A stretch of DNA of 64,000 nucleotides from an uncultured Duncaniella sp. (GTDB taxonomy: Bacteria > Bacteroidota > Bacteroidia > Bacteroidales > Muribaculaceae), in contig NZ_CAJTMT010000008.1 in assembly GCF_910577345.1 (NCBI RefSeq), positions 50,128 through 114,127 of the forward strand. The letters are read 5' to 3'. Positions 51,473 through 59,513 of this stretch are shown here, piece after piece. Both the position numbers and the translations under genes were made by a program. Within the stretch, counting starts at the first letter, position 1. Each line of letters opens with the position of its first letter. A model generated the notes under the pieces. The model had not been told where the DNA came from. It saw only the letters and a program-made list of their open reading frames with translations, and searched no databases.

Positions 51473-52942
51473 ATGGAAAAGAAAATAAAAACGCTCTATA
51501 TATTGTCAATTGCGGCGATTCTTGCCTTCCTCGGAATGCAGGTATATTGGCTGTATGGTCGCTATGAATATACTCTATCTGAATATGAGGATATTTCGTG
51601 CGAAATAATTTCAAATGCCATTGCCGAGTATAATAATGAAAGATCAAAACGCTCAGCAGTAAAGAAAATAGCCAGAACGCAGTCATCGTATCAGATGAAT
51701 ACCGATGTTGACTCTGCCGGAAACCGGCGACGCAATGTGACTGTGACCACAAAGGAAATTGATGGCCGTAAACTTCTGGGGATAGCGGATAAACGCGACC
51801 TTACCCCCGAAGAAATGAAAAGGCTTCAGGAATTGGTGCTTGACTCACTTGAGATGGTTGATGCAAAGATAGCCACGGTCGATGCCACGAGTGCTCCCTC
51901 CGACGGTATTGCGTGGAATGCCATGAGGAATTTCGACAGTGAGATACAATCTCCTTTCACCACAGTGGGGATAGACTCAATATTAAGAAAGAGTAACCTC
52001 AATGCTGAAATCACTTTGATTTTGCAGGACAGCGTGACATGGGAACCTGTAACCATACGTCATTCATCTGTAATCTCGCCCCGCTTCAGTGTCACGACCC
52101 CTTATTCCGAACTTGAAAGAAAGGCGGTGGTGATAGAATGTGAAATTCCTTCTTCGGAGATATTGCGTAGCATGGGTTGGACTTTGGTGCTGGCTTCTGT
52201 CATTTCGTTGTTTCTCATCCTGTGTCTTTTATGGCAGATAAAGACGATTGTCAGGCTGACGCGGCTTGACCGGATGCGCAATATGTTCATAACCACTATG
52301 ATTCATGAACTGAAACGGCCAATCTCGACGCTGAAAATGTGTGTTTCGGGAATTGAGAATGAAAAGATGCTTGCCGACAAGGATGTAAAAGCGGAATTAA
52401 TGGGAGCTACGCGGACGGCTCTTGACAATCTTTCGGCTTATTTCTCGAAACTGCGCGACATAACCTTCAATCGTGTCGAGCAGATACCTCTGAATATTGT
52501 CTGCTTCAATCTGGCGGCGTTGGTATCCGACGTTGTCTCTTCCATCCAAAGACCGAGTGGAAAGACCATTGTGTTTGAGAACCGCGTGAAAGACGACATT
52601 CAGGTGTCAGCCGACCGTAGCCATATCTTCAACATCATTAATAATCTGATTGAAAACGCCATTAAGTATTCGGGTGATACGGTCGTGATAAGTGTTGAAG
52701 CGACGGTTTCCGACAAGGGAGTGTCTGTCATTGTCACTGATACCGGCAACGGTATTCCTCTTTCTGACCAAGCAAAGATATTTACAAGATTTTACAGGGG
52801 TAGGGCAGTGGATAGCGACATTCCCGGAATGGGGCTCGGGTTGACCTATGTCAAACTTCTCGTGGAGGCTCACGGTGGGAACATATTTGTCGATAGCACT
52901 CCCGGAGCAGGCACATCGTTCACATTTACCATACCGCAATGA
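51473..52942 (+). CDS. Sensor histidine kinase
   Basis: 489 residues. Transmembrane helices at ~6-28 and ~236-257 enclose a periplasmic sensor domain of ~205 residues without a recognised fold. The H-box is MFITTMIHELKRPISTLKMC with His278. The ATPase domain has NNLIENAIKYS, DTGNGIP, and GMGLGLTYVK. No HAMP domain is evident. The start codon lies 3 bp after a promoter box, and the first helix begins at once, so this start is needed. It overlaps the response regulator frame by 4 bp. It is divergent from the GLPGLI/TonB-type pair. Confidence 0.9.
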   Translation: MEKKIKTLYILSIAAILAFLGMQVYWLYGRYEYTLSEYEDISCEIISNAIAEYNNERSKRSAVKKIARTQSSYQMNTDVDSAGNRRRNVTVTTKEIDGRKLLGIADKRDLTPEEMKRLQELVLDSLEMVDAKIATVDATSAPSDGIAWNAMRNFDSEIQSPFTTVGIDSILRKSNLNAEITLILQDSVTWEPVTIRHSSVISPRFSVTTPYSELERKAVVIECEIPSSEILRSMGWTLVLASVISLFLILCLLWQIKTIVRLTRLDRMRNMFITTMIHELKRPISTLKMCVSGIENEKMLADKDVKAELMGATRTALDNLSAYFSKLRDITFNRVEQIPLNIVCFNLAALVSDVVSSIQRPSGKTIVFENRVKDDIQVSADRSHIFNIINNLIENAIKYSGDTVVISVEATVSDKGVSVIVTDTGNGIPLSDQAKIFTRFYRGRAVDSDIPGMGLGLTYVKLLVEAHGGNIFVDSTPGAGTSFTFTIPQ

Positions 52943-52964
52943 ACATTCACCATACCGCAATGAA
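52923..52964 (+). repeat. 21-bp tandem duplication at the kinase/regulator junction
   Basis: CATTTACCATACCGCAATGAA (split as CATTTACCATACC + GCAATGAA, 52923-52943) is repeated at 52944-52964 with one change. Each copy holds an ATG; the first overlaps the kinase stop, the second begins MNKKILLVDD. Confidence 0.85.
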
Positions 52965-53631
52965 TAAGAAGATATTGCTCGTCGATGACGATCTGACTAA
53001 TTCAATGTTGCTCAAGCGCTTCATTGAAGCCGAGGGCTACGAGGTCACCTACGCCTCGAATGGCCGGATAGGTCTTGAACTGTATCGCGATAGCCGTCCT
53101 GACCTGATATTGCTTGACATTAACATGCCGGAGATGAACGGATTTGAAGTGGCAAGGACCATACGATTGTCGGACAAGAGGGTGATTATATTTTTCCTTA
53201 CCGACCGAACGGACAAGGTGGACCGTCTGTATGGATTCTCACTTAAAGGCAACGACTATATTCCGAAACCGTTCTATCCGGAAGAGCTGATTGCTAAAAT
53301 CAATGAGCGGTTTGAAAGCGATCTCGTCAGCCATGAAATGGAATATCGTTTTGGGAACACGGTTTTCCATCCGAATCTCTCGACATTAAGCTATGACGGA
53401 GAGACGCATTCGCTGTCGGTCCGTCAATCCGAGATTCTCTCGATTCTTGCCCGTAATGAGGGGAAGCTTGTTGAGCGTGATGTGATTCTCAACACCGTCT
53501 GGGGCGATGCGAGCTACTCAAATTCAATGGCATTGAATGTCCAGATTACATATATCAGGAAAATGTTGACAGACCCTGCTGTGGCTATCATTTCCATAAA
53601 GAAGAAAGGATATATACTTCAGGTTGGGTAG
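52939..53631 (+). CDS. OmpR family response regulator
   Basis: 230 residues from 52939, or 223 from 52960 (MNKKILLVDDD, the usual family start). The extra seven residues come from the 21-bp duplication. Receiver domain: DDD near the N-terminus, phosphorylated Asp60 in LILLDINMPEMNGFE, and a KPF loop. The C-terminal winged helix is OmpR-type (SVRQSEILSILARNEGKLVERDVILNTVWGDASYSNSMALNVQITYIRKML). It resembles the RprY group in plan. It is coupled to the kinase gene and probably controls the divergent GLPGLI/TonB-type operon. Confidence 0.9.
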   Translation: MNIHHTAMNKKILLVDDDLTNSMLLKRFIEAEGYEVTYASNGRIGLELYRDSRPDLILLDINMPEMNGFEVARTIRLSDKRVIIFFLTDRTDKVDRLYGFSLKGNDYIPKPFYPEELIAKINERFESDLVSHEMEYRFGNTVFHPNLSTLSYDGETHSLSVRQSEILSILARNEGKLVERDVILNTVWGDASYSNSMALNVQITYIRKMLTDPAVAIISIKKKGYILQVG

Positions 53632-54262
53632 ATTAAGACAGGGGTAGGGGAGTGGGAGAGCAGAGCAGGAAAAGCTATGGTGTGAGGAAGCGGAAGAGTG
53701 AGTAACGGATTTGGTTAGTTGGGTATAAGATTCGTGTATTGGATTTTTGTTTAGTCCGATAGAGATAGGTGTGGTGTTTGGAAGGATAAGTGGTGAGATG
53801 GATAGGATAGCGGTTGCTTATGAACCGTGATAGAGTTATTGTTTGGGGAACATTATTGGAATATGACAAGTGAGTCAATGGCATTTTTGTATTATGAGTC
53901 AATGGCATTTTTTAATTATATGTGTTAATTGGACTATCTGGGTGTTTAGGCAGAGTGTTATTGCTATCCGATAAAATTCGGTTAAAGCAAAAAGAGATGG
54001 CTCGGCAGCAGATTATCAGCGGTCGAGTCTACTTTTTATTATTGCTGTTAGGTAAAAAAATTTTGAGGACAGCAATAAAGAGTGTAAGATTAAGATGGGT
54101 TTCAATTGCGGTAATGGCAGATTTAAAATTATTCTGTGTAGCATTTTCCCAACTAACCGCTAATTTTGTACTCGCAAATAGAGAGTAAAAGCCAATATGA
54201 AGCCCTCAAAAACACCCGAAATCTTAATTTTTGCATTTTATTTGCAAAAAAACGATTAAAAA
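53632..54262. other. Gene-poor spacer before tRNA-Lys
   Basis: About 630 bp without a convincing gene. Short frames at 53675-53908 (minus) and 53922-54188 (plus) have no family pattern, promoter or terminator. It holds a direct repeat of TGAGTCAATGGCATTTTT at 53871-53888 and 53895-53912. Confidence 0.55.
53871..53912. repeat. 18-bp direct repeat
   Basis: TGAGTCAATGGCATTTTT occurs twice with a 24-bp period. Confidence 0.8.
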
Positions 54263-54295
54263 TTTGCACAATTCAAAAATAACCCCTACCTTTGC
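54263..54295 (+). promoter_or_regulatory. Promoter of tRNA-Lys
   Basis: TTTG (54263-54266), 20 bases, TACCTTTGC (54287-54295). Consensus match; the leader is about 70 bases. Confidence 0.8.
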
Positions 54296-54368
54296 ATCGC
54301 TTTTGAGAACAAGGGCTACCACAAACGAGATTGTCAAAGCCGGTTCACACCAAATCAATAGCAAAAAA

Positions 54369-54441
54369 GATTCGCTAGCTCAGCTGGTAGAGCACAACAC
54401 TTTTAATGTTGGGGTCGTGGGTTCGAGCCCCACGCGGATCA
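54369..54441 (+). tRNA. tRNA-Lys (anticodon UUU), integration target
   Basis: Cloverleaf: acceptor GATTCGC/GCGGATC, D arm GCTCAGCTGGTAGAGC, anticodon stem CAACA/TGTTG with loop CTTTTAA (UUU), T arm GTGGG-TTCGAGC-CCCAC, discriminator A. CCA is not encoded. The 3' part from the anticodon arm on is repeated at 63638-63684, so an integrated element sits in this gene. The functional tRNA probably now has an element-derived 3' half and element-derived terminator. Confidence 0.95.
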
Positions 54442-54442
54442 C
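54396..54442 (+). repeat. Left attachment repeat (in tRNA-Lys)
   Basis: 47 bp, 45 identical to 63638-63684. The two differences (G to C and C to G) are the two partners of one T-stem pair, so both copies keep a perfect stem. Confidence 0.9.
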
Positions 54443-54450
54443 TGAAAATC

Positions 54451-54486
54451 AAGCAGTTAGACTAAAATCTAACTGCTTTTTTCTTT
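54451..54486 (+). terminator. Terminator behind tRNA-Lys, inside the element
   Basis: AGCAGTTAGA (54452-54461) and TCTAACTGCT (54468-54477) with a T-run (TTTTTT). As it lies inside the left repeat boundary it is supplied by the element, replacing the original terminator now at 63707-63741. Confidence 0.85.
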
Positions 54487-54513
54487 TGTGTACACCGTGG
54501 TTTTACTATGAAA

Positions 54514-54533
54514 GTTAAACCGAGAGTTAAACC
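54514..54533 (+). promoter_or_regulatory. Left arm-type integrase sites
   Basis: GTTAAACC at 54514-54521 and 54526-54533, 12 bp from start to start, 72 bp from the attachment repeat. An outer inverted repeat (ATGAAAGTT / AACTTTCAT) encloses them and includes the integrase start codon, so bound integrase may regulate its own gene. Confidence 0.65.
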
Positions 54534-54542
54534 AAAACTTTC

Positions 54543-55757
54543 ATGAGTGAAACAGTTAAAGTCGTGTGTTACAAGTCAAAAACTTTAAGTGACGGCAAAC
54601 ACCCTCTTATGGTACGCATCTGCAAAGATGGGAAGAAAAAGTACCAAAGTCTTGGCATCTCCATTTTACCATCTCATTGGGACTTCAAAAAGAATGAACC
54701 TAATGACAGTTGCCCCAATAGAGATGAGATAAGATTGCTGATACAACAGAGGCTCTTTGAGCTTCAAAAGACTATCCTTAGTAAAAAGATAGAGGGAAAG
54801 GAATTTACTGCGTCATCTCTCCTATCACCATCTCAGTCTGCTAAAGCACATCTGCATAATAATGTTGGAGAATGTTTCAATTATTATGTAAGATTTCTGA
54901 AAGAGCAAGGTAGATTGAGGTATGCAGGGATGTATGAGGTGAGTTATAATTCTTTTGTAAAGTATGCTGGATCTCTTGACATTCCCTTTAGTGATGTTAA
55001 TGTGGTGTGGCTAAAGAAGTATGAGATATGGATGCATAAACAAGGCTTGGCAGTCAATACAATTGGCACAAGAATTAGGCATCTTAGAGCTGTATTCAAT
55101 ATGGCTATAGAATATCATGTTATAGACAAGGAATGCTATCCCTTTCAATCCTATAAAGTGTCAAAAGTAAGTCAATCCCCACCCAAGAGGTCTATGACCA
55201 AGGTAGACATCCAGAAGGTATTATCCTATAAAGGGAAAACAGATATAGAGATATTGGCTATATCCCTGTTCACTTTCTCTTACTATTGTGCTGGCATTAA
55301 CTTCATAGACATGGCTATGCTTAAGCATTCCAATATTACGGGTGGTAAGTTATGTTACTTGAGAGCTAAGACAAAGAAGCAGATAGTCATACCATTACAT
55401 CCTATGGCAATAAATGTCATTGCAAGATACTCTGATGCCACAGTAGGCAACAATTCATTCATCTTTCCAATACTTTCCCATTTTCATCAGACCGAAGTCC
55501 AAAAGGTTAACAGACTTCATAAAGTGTTGGCGAAAGTAAATGGAACGTTGAAAGAAATAGGAGAAAGGATAGGATTGCCAATAAAGTTGACAACCTATGT
55601 TGCAAGACATTCCTATGCAACTGTACTAAAAAGGGCTGGAGTATCGACTGCTATAATCAGTGAATCTCTGGGGCATAGTTCAGAAAAAATCACTCAAACT
55701 TATCTTGACTCCTTTGAAAATAGCCAAATTGAGGATGCTATGTCTCATCTTGACTAA
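54543..55757 (+). CDS. Tyrosine recombinase (element integrase)
   Basis: 404 residues, Bacteroidota transposon type. Arm-binding N-terminus (~5-50; LSDGKHPLMVRICKDGKKKYQSLGISILPSHWDF), SAM-like core-binding domain (~105-200) and catalytic domain. Arg355 (TTYVARHSYAT), His378 (SLGHSS) and Tyr387 (TQTYLDSF) are present. At the first catalytic arginine the sequence is CAGINFIDM, with Asn253 where Arg is expected. IntDOT-like integrases are also known to lack this arginine. It lies just inside the left attachment repeat and should integrate and excise the element at tRNA-Lys. Confidence 0.93.
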   Translation: MSETVKVVCYKSKTLSDGKHPLMVRICKDGKKKYQSLGISILPSHWDFKKNEPNDSCPNRDEIRLLIQQRLFELQKTILSKKIEGKEFTASSLLSPSQSAKAHLHNNVGECFNYYVRFLKEQGRLRYAGMYEVSYNSFVKYAGSLDIPFSDVNVVWLKKYEIWMHKQGLAVNTIGTRIRHLRAVFNMAIEYHVIDKECYPFQSYKVSKVSQSPPKRSMTKVDIQKVLSYKGKTDIEILAISLFTFSYYCAGINFIDMAMLKHSNITGGKLCYLRAKTKKQIVIPLHPMAINVIARYSDATVGNNSFIFPILSHFHQTEVQKVNRLHKVLAKVNGTLKEIGERIGLPIKLTTYVARHSYATVLKRAGVSTAIISESLGHSSEKITQTYLDSFENSQIEDAMSHLD

Positions 55758-55761
55758 TGGG

Positions 55762-55805
55762 TTGTAGACACATTTATTTCTATTTATTAGGAGATGTGTC
55801 TACAA
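55762..55805. repeat. Hairpin 1 flanking the helicase-like gene
   Basis: TTGTAGACACAT (55762-55773) and ATGTGTCTACAA (55794-55805) are perfect complements with a 20-base loop. It lies after the integrase gene and overlaps the expected -33 region of the next promoter, so it could act as terminator, operator or both. The same sequence recurs at 58021-58064. Confidence 0.8.
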
Positions 55806-55810
55806 TCCAT

Positions 55811-55818
55811 TATCTTTG
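55811..55818 (+). promoter_or_regulatory. -7 box of the helicase-like gene
   Basis: TATCTTTG, 9-15 bp before the possible ATG starts (55828, 55834). Confidence 0.55.
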
Positions 55819-55827
55819 TAAGAAAAA

Positions 55828-58026
55828 ATGACAATGGATTTTTTTGAAGAAAATATTTTTGGGTCAAGCATGTTTTCAGAAGAAAAATATGAGATATTAT
55901 ATGACAGTTACCCATATGTTGACTCCAATACAGATGAAGTGTATTTGGATAGAACCCCCAGCTATGTAAACGGAGCTCATGTATGCCAAAATGTTTTGTT
56001 GGAGTGCTCTATAAAAAGAGATCACATATCAAACGCCGTAAAGTCTGTATCTTTCAAGATGCCCGTAGATAACGCGAAACTAAGTTCTGTTTTCCACATG
56101 TTGCCATGGGGACTTATAAAAAAGAATCGGACTGGTGTTGGTGCAACAACATTAGAAATGAAATCACGTAGAAATAGCATAATAGTTGTACCTACAAGAG
56201 CTTTGGCATATGATAAATTTATAAAGAGTCATATACCTAATACTGTTAAACACGCCTCCTATTATGTAGGAAGTCCTATCAATGGGCATCAACCAAGAGA
56301 ATTAGAAGACTACCTTTCGGATGATGAAATCAAATATAAGAAATTTATAGTGGTTTCTGACAGTCTGCCTAATTTTTTAAAGAGACTTGGAGAAGAGTGT
56401 TTTTCCAAATATTTCATAATGGTTGATGAAATTGATTCATACCAATATGATAATTGGTATCGTCCTAATATGGAAAAAGTAATTGATTGTTATTTTAAAT
56501 TTCCATACACTAACAGATGCCTTGTATCAGCAACTGTAGGTTCTTTTTCAAATCCAATGATTAATTCAGAGCCTATAATAGACATCGTATTTAATAGTGA
56601 GGCTCCAAGAAATATCACGTTTTATCCAACTAATAATGTTATTACAGCAACCTCCAATATTATCCAAAGTATAAAAGATGCTTTCCCCACAGACAAGATT
56701 GTAATAGCTTTAAACAGCGTGTTACATGGGATATTGCCTGTCATAAAAAGTTTATCTACTGAAATTCAATCACAATGTGGAGTATGGTGTGGAATTAAAA
56801 GTAAGAAGCATGTTGAGGAATACTATATAGAAGATGTTAATGACACTCTCGATAAGAATATTATATTCATGACATGTTCTTATTTTGTGGGAATAGATAT
56901 ATCGGAAAGATTTCATCTAATATCTGTTGCTGATGTCTTTCATCCTTATTCCTTATTGTCACCAGACAAATTGCAACAGATTGCTGGTAGGTGTAGACAT
57001 GAAGGTGGACTTATAAGCGAACAAATCATATATAGTTTCAGAGATTCACCGAATAATAATTCTATAGATTATGAGGCTATAAGGAATAAGATTATTGAGG
57101 ATGGTGAAACTCTTATTAGTTTAAACCAAAATATAGCCAATACAAAGTTGTTATTCCCGAATCTACTTAGAGCATTTAATTGCTTCTCTTTAGATGACTT
57201 TGTTCTATATTCAAAAAAGTCATACTTATCAAGTTCAAAAGCTCCTTTAATCAGAGTCACTGATAATACGTTAGCTTTATCATACTTTAACATTGACAAT
57301 ATTTTGATTCAGATAAAGTTAGCAAACGAACTGTATTCAGATGAAAGAGGTCTATTCCATCAACTTTGTATAGATGGGAATAATTGTCATCTTGATTTAA
57401 GTCAAAAAATACTCTCCCCTATTCCGGAAGAAATCATTTCAGAAATTAACTCTGAAGTCTTCCATAATGTAATGGTGGAAAGGGATGCTATCATTTCAGA
57501 ATTACAGCAATATCATGATTTAGGACAATTAAAATCAGTTGCTATGGCGAGAAGAAATTCTGCGACAAATGCTAATGGTGTTTTTTTAGATAGATTGATT
57601 GAATTGGTTAACTATGTACCATTTCAGGACTTAATACCACTTCTACAAGAATATGATAACCCAGTTCAATATAAACAACTATACAATGCGGTTGTATTTT
57701 GGGCTTTATCCCCCAATCACCCCATCAGAATCACCATTGATAGTAAATTTGAAGTCGGAAAGAGTTATCCCAATAACTATATTATAGAGGTGGTGAACTC
57801 TATTTGGCAAGGTATTTTGGGATTAGGTCTGTTAACCGATAAGCAAGCGATGTCGTTTGCTAAAAGATACTTTTTAAGTATGCGGAGAAAATCAGTAAGA
57901 AAGGAGAGAAATGCGTCTCCTACAAAAGAATATGTAATTGAAAGTTTAAATGCGCTAAACTTATCATCAGAACCAATAACACAAATTTCTTCGGAAGATA
58001 ATATACAGATGAGAGTGAGATTGTAG
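55828..58026 (+). CDS. Superfamily 2 helicase-like protein with lysine-less P-loop
   Basis: 732 residues from 55828; the ATG two codons later (55834) fits the promoter better. Helicase motifs appear in order: P-loop-like RTGVGATTLE (101-110), Ia IIVVPTRALAY (118-128), II MVDEID (198-203), III VSATVG (233-238), V TCSYFVGIDIS (349-359) and VI QQIAGRCRHEGG (383-394). In motif I the Lys of GxGKT/S is Ala106, so ordinary ATP hydrolysis is doubtful unless another Lys substitutes. The C-terminal half (~430-732) is unrecognised. The stop codon lies inside hairpin 2. Possible roles are element replication, stabilisation or defence; none is proven. Confidence 0.7.
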   Translation: MTMDFFEENIFGSSMFSEEKYEILYDSYPYVDSNTDEVYLDRTPSYVNGAHVCQNVLLECSIKRDHISNAVKSVSFKMPVDNAKLSSVFHMLPWGLIKKNRTGVGATTLEMKSRRNSIIVVPTRALAYDKFIKSHIPNTVKHASYYVGSPINGHQPRELEDYLSDDEIKYKKFIVVSDSLPNFLKRLGEECFSKYFIMVDEIDSYQYDNWYRPNMEKVIDCYFKFPYTNRCLVSATVGSFSNPMINSEPIIDIVFNSEAPRNITFYPTNNVITATSNIIQSIKDAFPTDKIVIALNSVLHGILPVIKSLSTEIQSQCGVWCGIKSKKHVEEYYIEDVNDTLDKNIIFMTCSYFVGIDISERFHLISVADVFHPYSLLSPDKLQQIAGRCRHEGGLISEQIIYSFRDSPNNNSIDYEAIRNKIIEDGETLISLNQNIANTKLLFPNLLRAFNCFSLDDFVLYSKKSYLSSSKAPLIRVTDNTLALSYFNIDNILIQIKLANELYSDERGLFHQLCIDGNNCHLDLSQKILSPIPEEIISEINSEVFHNVMVERDAIISELQQYHDLGQLKSVAMARRNSATNANGVFLDRLIELVNYVPFQDLIPLLQEYDNPVQYKQLYNAVVFWALSPNHPIRITIDSKFEVGKSYPNNYIIEVVNSIWQGILGLGLLTDKQAMSFAKRYFLSMRRKSVRKERNASPTKEYVIESLNALNLSSEPITQISSEDNIQMRVRL

Positions 58027-58064
58027 ACACATCTAATATAATATATTAAGAGTTGTGTCTACAA
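58021..58064. repeat. Hairpin 2 flanking the helicase-like gene
   Basis: TTGTAGACACAT (58021-58032) and TTGTGTCTACAA (58053-58064), the same arms as hairpin 1 with one changed base at the tip. The TAG stop of the helicase-like gene is part of the left arm. Confidence 0.8.
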
Positions 58065-58253
58065 TATCGTCTTGCTTATAATAACCATAGCTATTTTTAC
58101 TGCCTCAGTTGATAATGGAAATAAATTTTTCTGATTTTTTTTCATTATTTCTTGCAAATATAAGCACGTTATAGCCACCAATAAACCCGCCCTTGACATT
58201 GGAAATGGGGATTCTCCCCCCTCTGTAAGTATAACAATATATAATTCAATGTC

Positions 58254-58523
58254 ATGGTTAAAATCAAGTTTGTTGAGACTCTGTCAGTAGCGGAGTTCAA
58301 AAAGAAGATGGGTGTTAACAAGATAGAGGTCAAACAGAACCCTAACAATGGAAAATGCTTCTTCGTATATGGAGTTGAGGTTGGCGCAGTAAGTGACAAG
58401 TTCCTCAAAGGACAAATCACCTCACCTGTAATCTCTCATGTCTGTGTCCCAGAGACAGGTGACATGTTCTATCTCCTACACCAAAGAGGGGAAGGAGGAG
58501 CACCTACCCTTGCAACTCTATAA
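58254..58523 (+). CDS. Small unknown element protein
   Basis: 89 residues, not recognised. MVKIKFVETLSVAEFKKKMGVNKIEVKQNPNNGKCFFVYGVEVGAVSDKF suggests a mixed alpha/beta fold. The charged start and conserved-looking GKCFFVYG are the main features. No signal peptide. It lies 87 bp before the AAA ATPase gene on the same strand and probably belongs to the same transcription unit. Codon use is AT-rich like the rest of the element. Confidence 0.55.
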   Translation: MVKIKFVETLSVAEFKKKMGVNKIEVKQNPNNGKCFFVYGVEVGAVSDKFLKGQITSPVISHVCVPETGDMFYLLHQRGEGGAPTLATL

Positions 58524-58610
58524 GATTTTCAATAACCTCTACAAAGGTAGCCTGCACTACTTAGTGTAAGGCTGCCTTTCCATTATTACAACATTTCAAA
58601 TCAATACAAT

Positions 58611-59513
58611 ATGCAGTTAAGAAAATCATCCAAGAAGCAAGCAAAGATTAAGCTTGCTCTTCAAGGCTGTGCAGGGAGTGGCAAGACCTACTCAGCACTG
58701 CTTTTAGCCTATGGGCTATGTGGAGATTGGACTAAGATTGCAGTGATAGACAGCGAGAATAACTCTGCTGATCTATATGCTCACTTAGGTCAATACAATG
58801 TACTCCCGCTTGAGGGAAAGTATGACCCCGAAACATATATTGATGCCATCAAGGTATGTGAAAAGGCTGGTATGGAGGTTATCATCATTGACTCCATGAG
58901 TCAGTGCTGGGACAATCTTCTTGAATACCATGCCTGTCTCCCCGGCAATTCTTTCACTAATTGGCAAAAGGTCACTCCGAGAATGACATCTCTTATTCAG
59001 ATGATACTTGGTGTTAACTGCCATGTAATCTCCACTATGAGATGCAAGCAGGACTATGTGCTGTCTGAGAAGAATGGCAAAATGGTTCCGGAGAAAGTAG
59101 GCTTAAAGGCTGTGATGAGGGATGGAATAGATTATGAATACACCATAGTCTTTGACATCAACATGAAGCATCAAGCCGTGGCTTCAAAGGACAGAACCAA
59201 TCTCTTTGCTAATAAATCTGAGTTTACCATAACACCAACTACAGGTAAAATCATACTTGATTGGTGTAATGATGGTGTCACATTGGAGATGATAAAGGCT
59301 GAAATCTCCAATGCTGAAACCATTGAGCAACTCAACTCTGTATATCAGCAGTTCCCTGAGTGGAATCAGCAACTTCTGTCTGACTTCACCAATAGAAAGA
59401 ATGAGCTTTTACAGCCTAAAGAGGAAGCTCACCACATCAATTATCAACCAAATTTCACAAGAATAAACCATGCAGACCGCACTATCAACTTTGCAACTAC
59501 TGCCTGTCAGTAG
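58611..59513 (+). CDS. AAA/RecA-like ATPase of phage-plasmid type (AAA_24-like)
   Basis: 300 residues. Walker A GCAGSGKT (19-26) follows directly on the first strand (KIKLALQG), then VIDSENNSADLYAHLG, Walker B MEVIIIDSMSQCWDNLLEY (88-104) and a sensor-like CHVISTMRCKQDYV. The compact RecA-fold core without further domains resembles phage AAA_24 and Sak4-type recombination ATPases, which act with single-stranded DNA binding or annealing proteins. The C-terminal ~70 residues are likely a flexible tail. It overlaps the DUF3871 gene by 44 bp, so the two products probably work together. Confidence 0.8.
   Translation: MQLRKSSKKQAKIKLALQGCAGSGKTYSALLLAYGLCGDWTKIAVIDSENNSADLYAHLGQYNVLPLEGKYDPETYIDAIKVCEKAGMEVIIIDSMSQCWDNLLEYHACLPGNSFTNWQKVTPRMTSLIQMILGVNCHVISTMRCKQDYVLSEKNGKMVPEKVGLKAVMRDGIDYEYTIVFDINMKHQAVASKDRTNLFANKSEFTITPTTGKIILDWCNDGVTLEMIKAEISNAETIEQLNSVYQQFPEWNQQLLSDFTNRKNELLQPKEEAHHINYQPNFTRINHADRTINFATTACQ

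Noticed and set aside
53675..53908. 77-codon minus-strand frame before tRNA-Lys
   Set aside because: Composition is low-complexity Thr/Ser/Tyr/Pro typical of chance AT-rich translation, with no promoter and a direct repeat inside.
53922..54188. 88-codon frame before tRNA-Lys
   Set aside because: No recognisable domain, no promoter box, and it ends in the promoter region of the tRNA.
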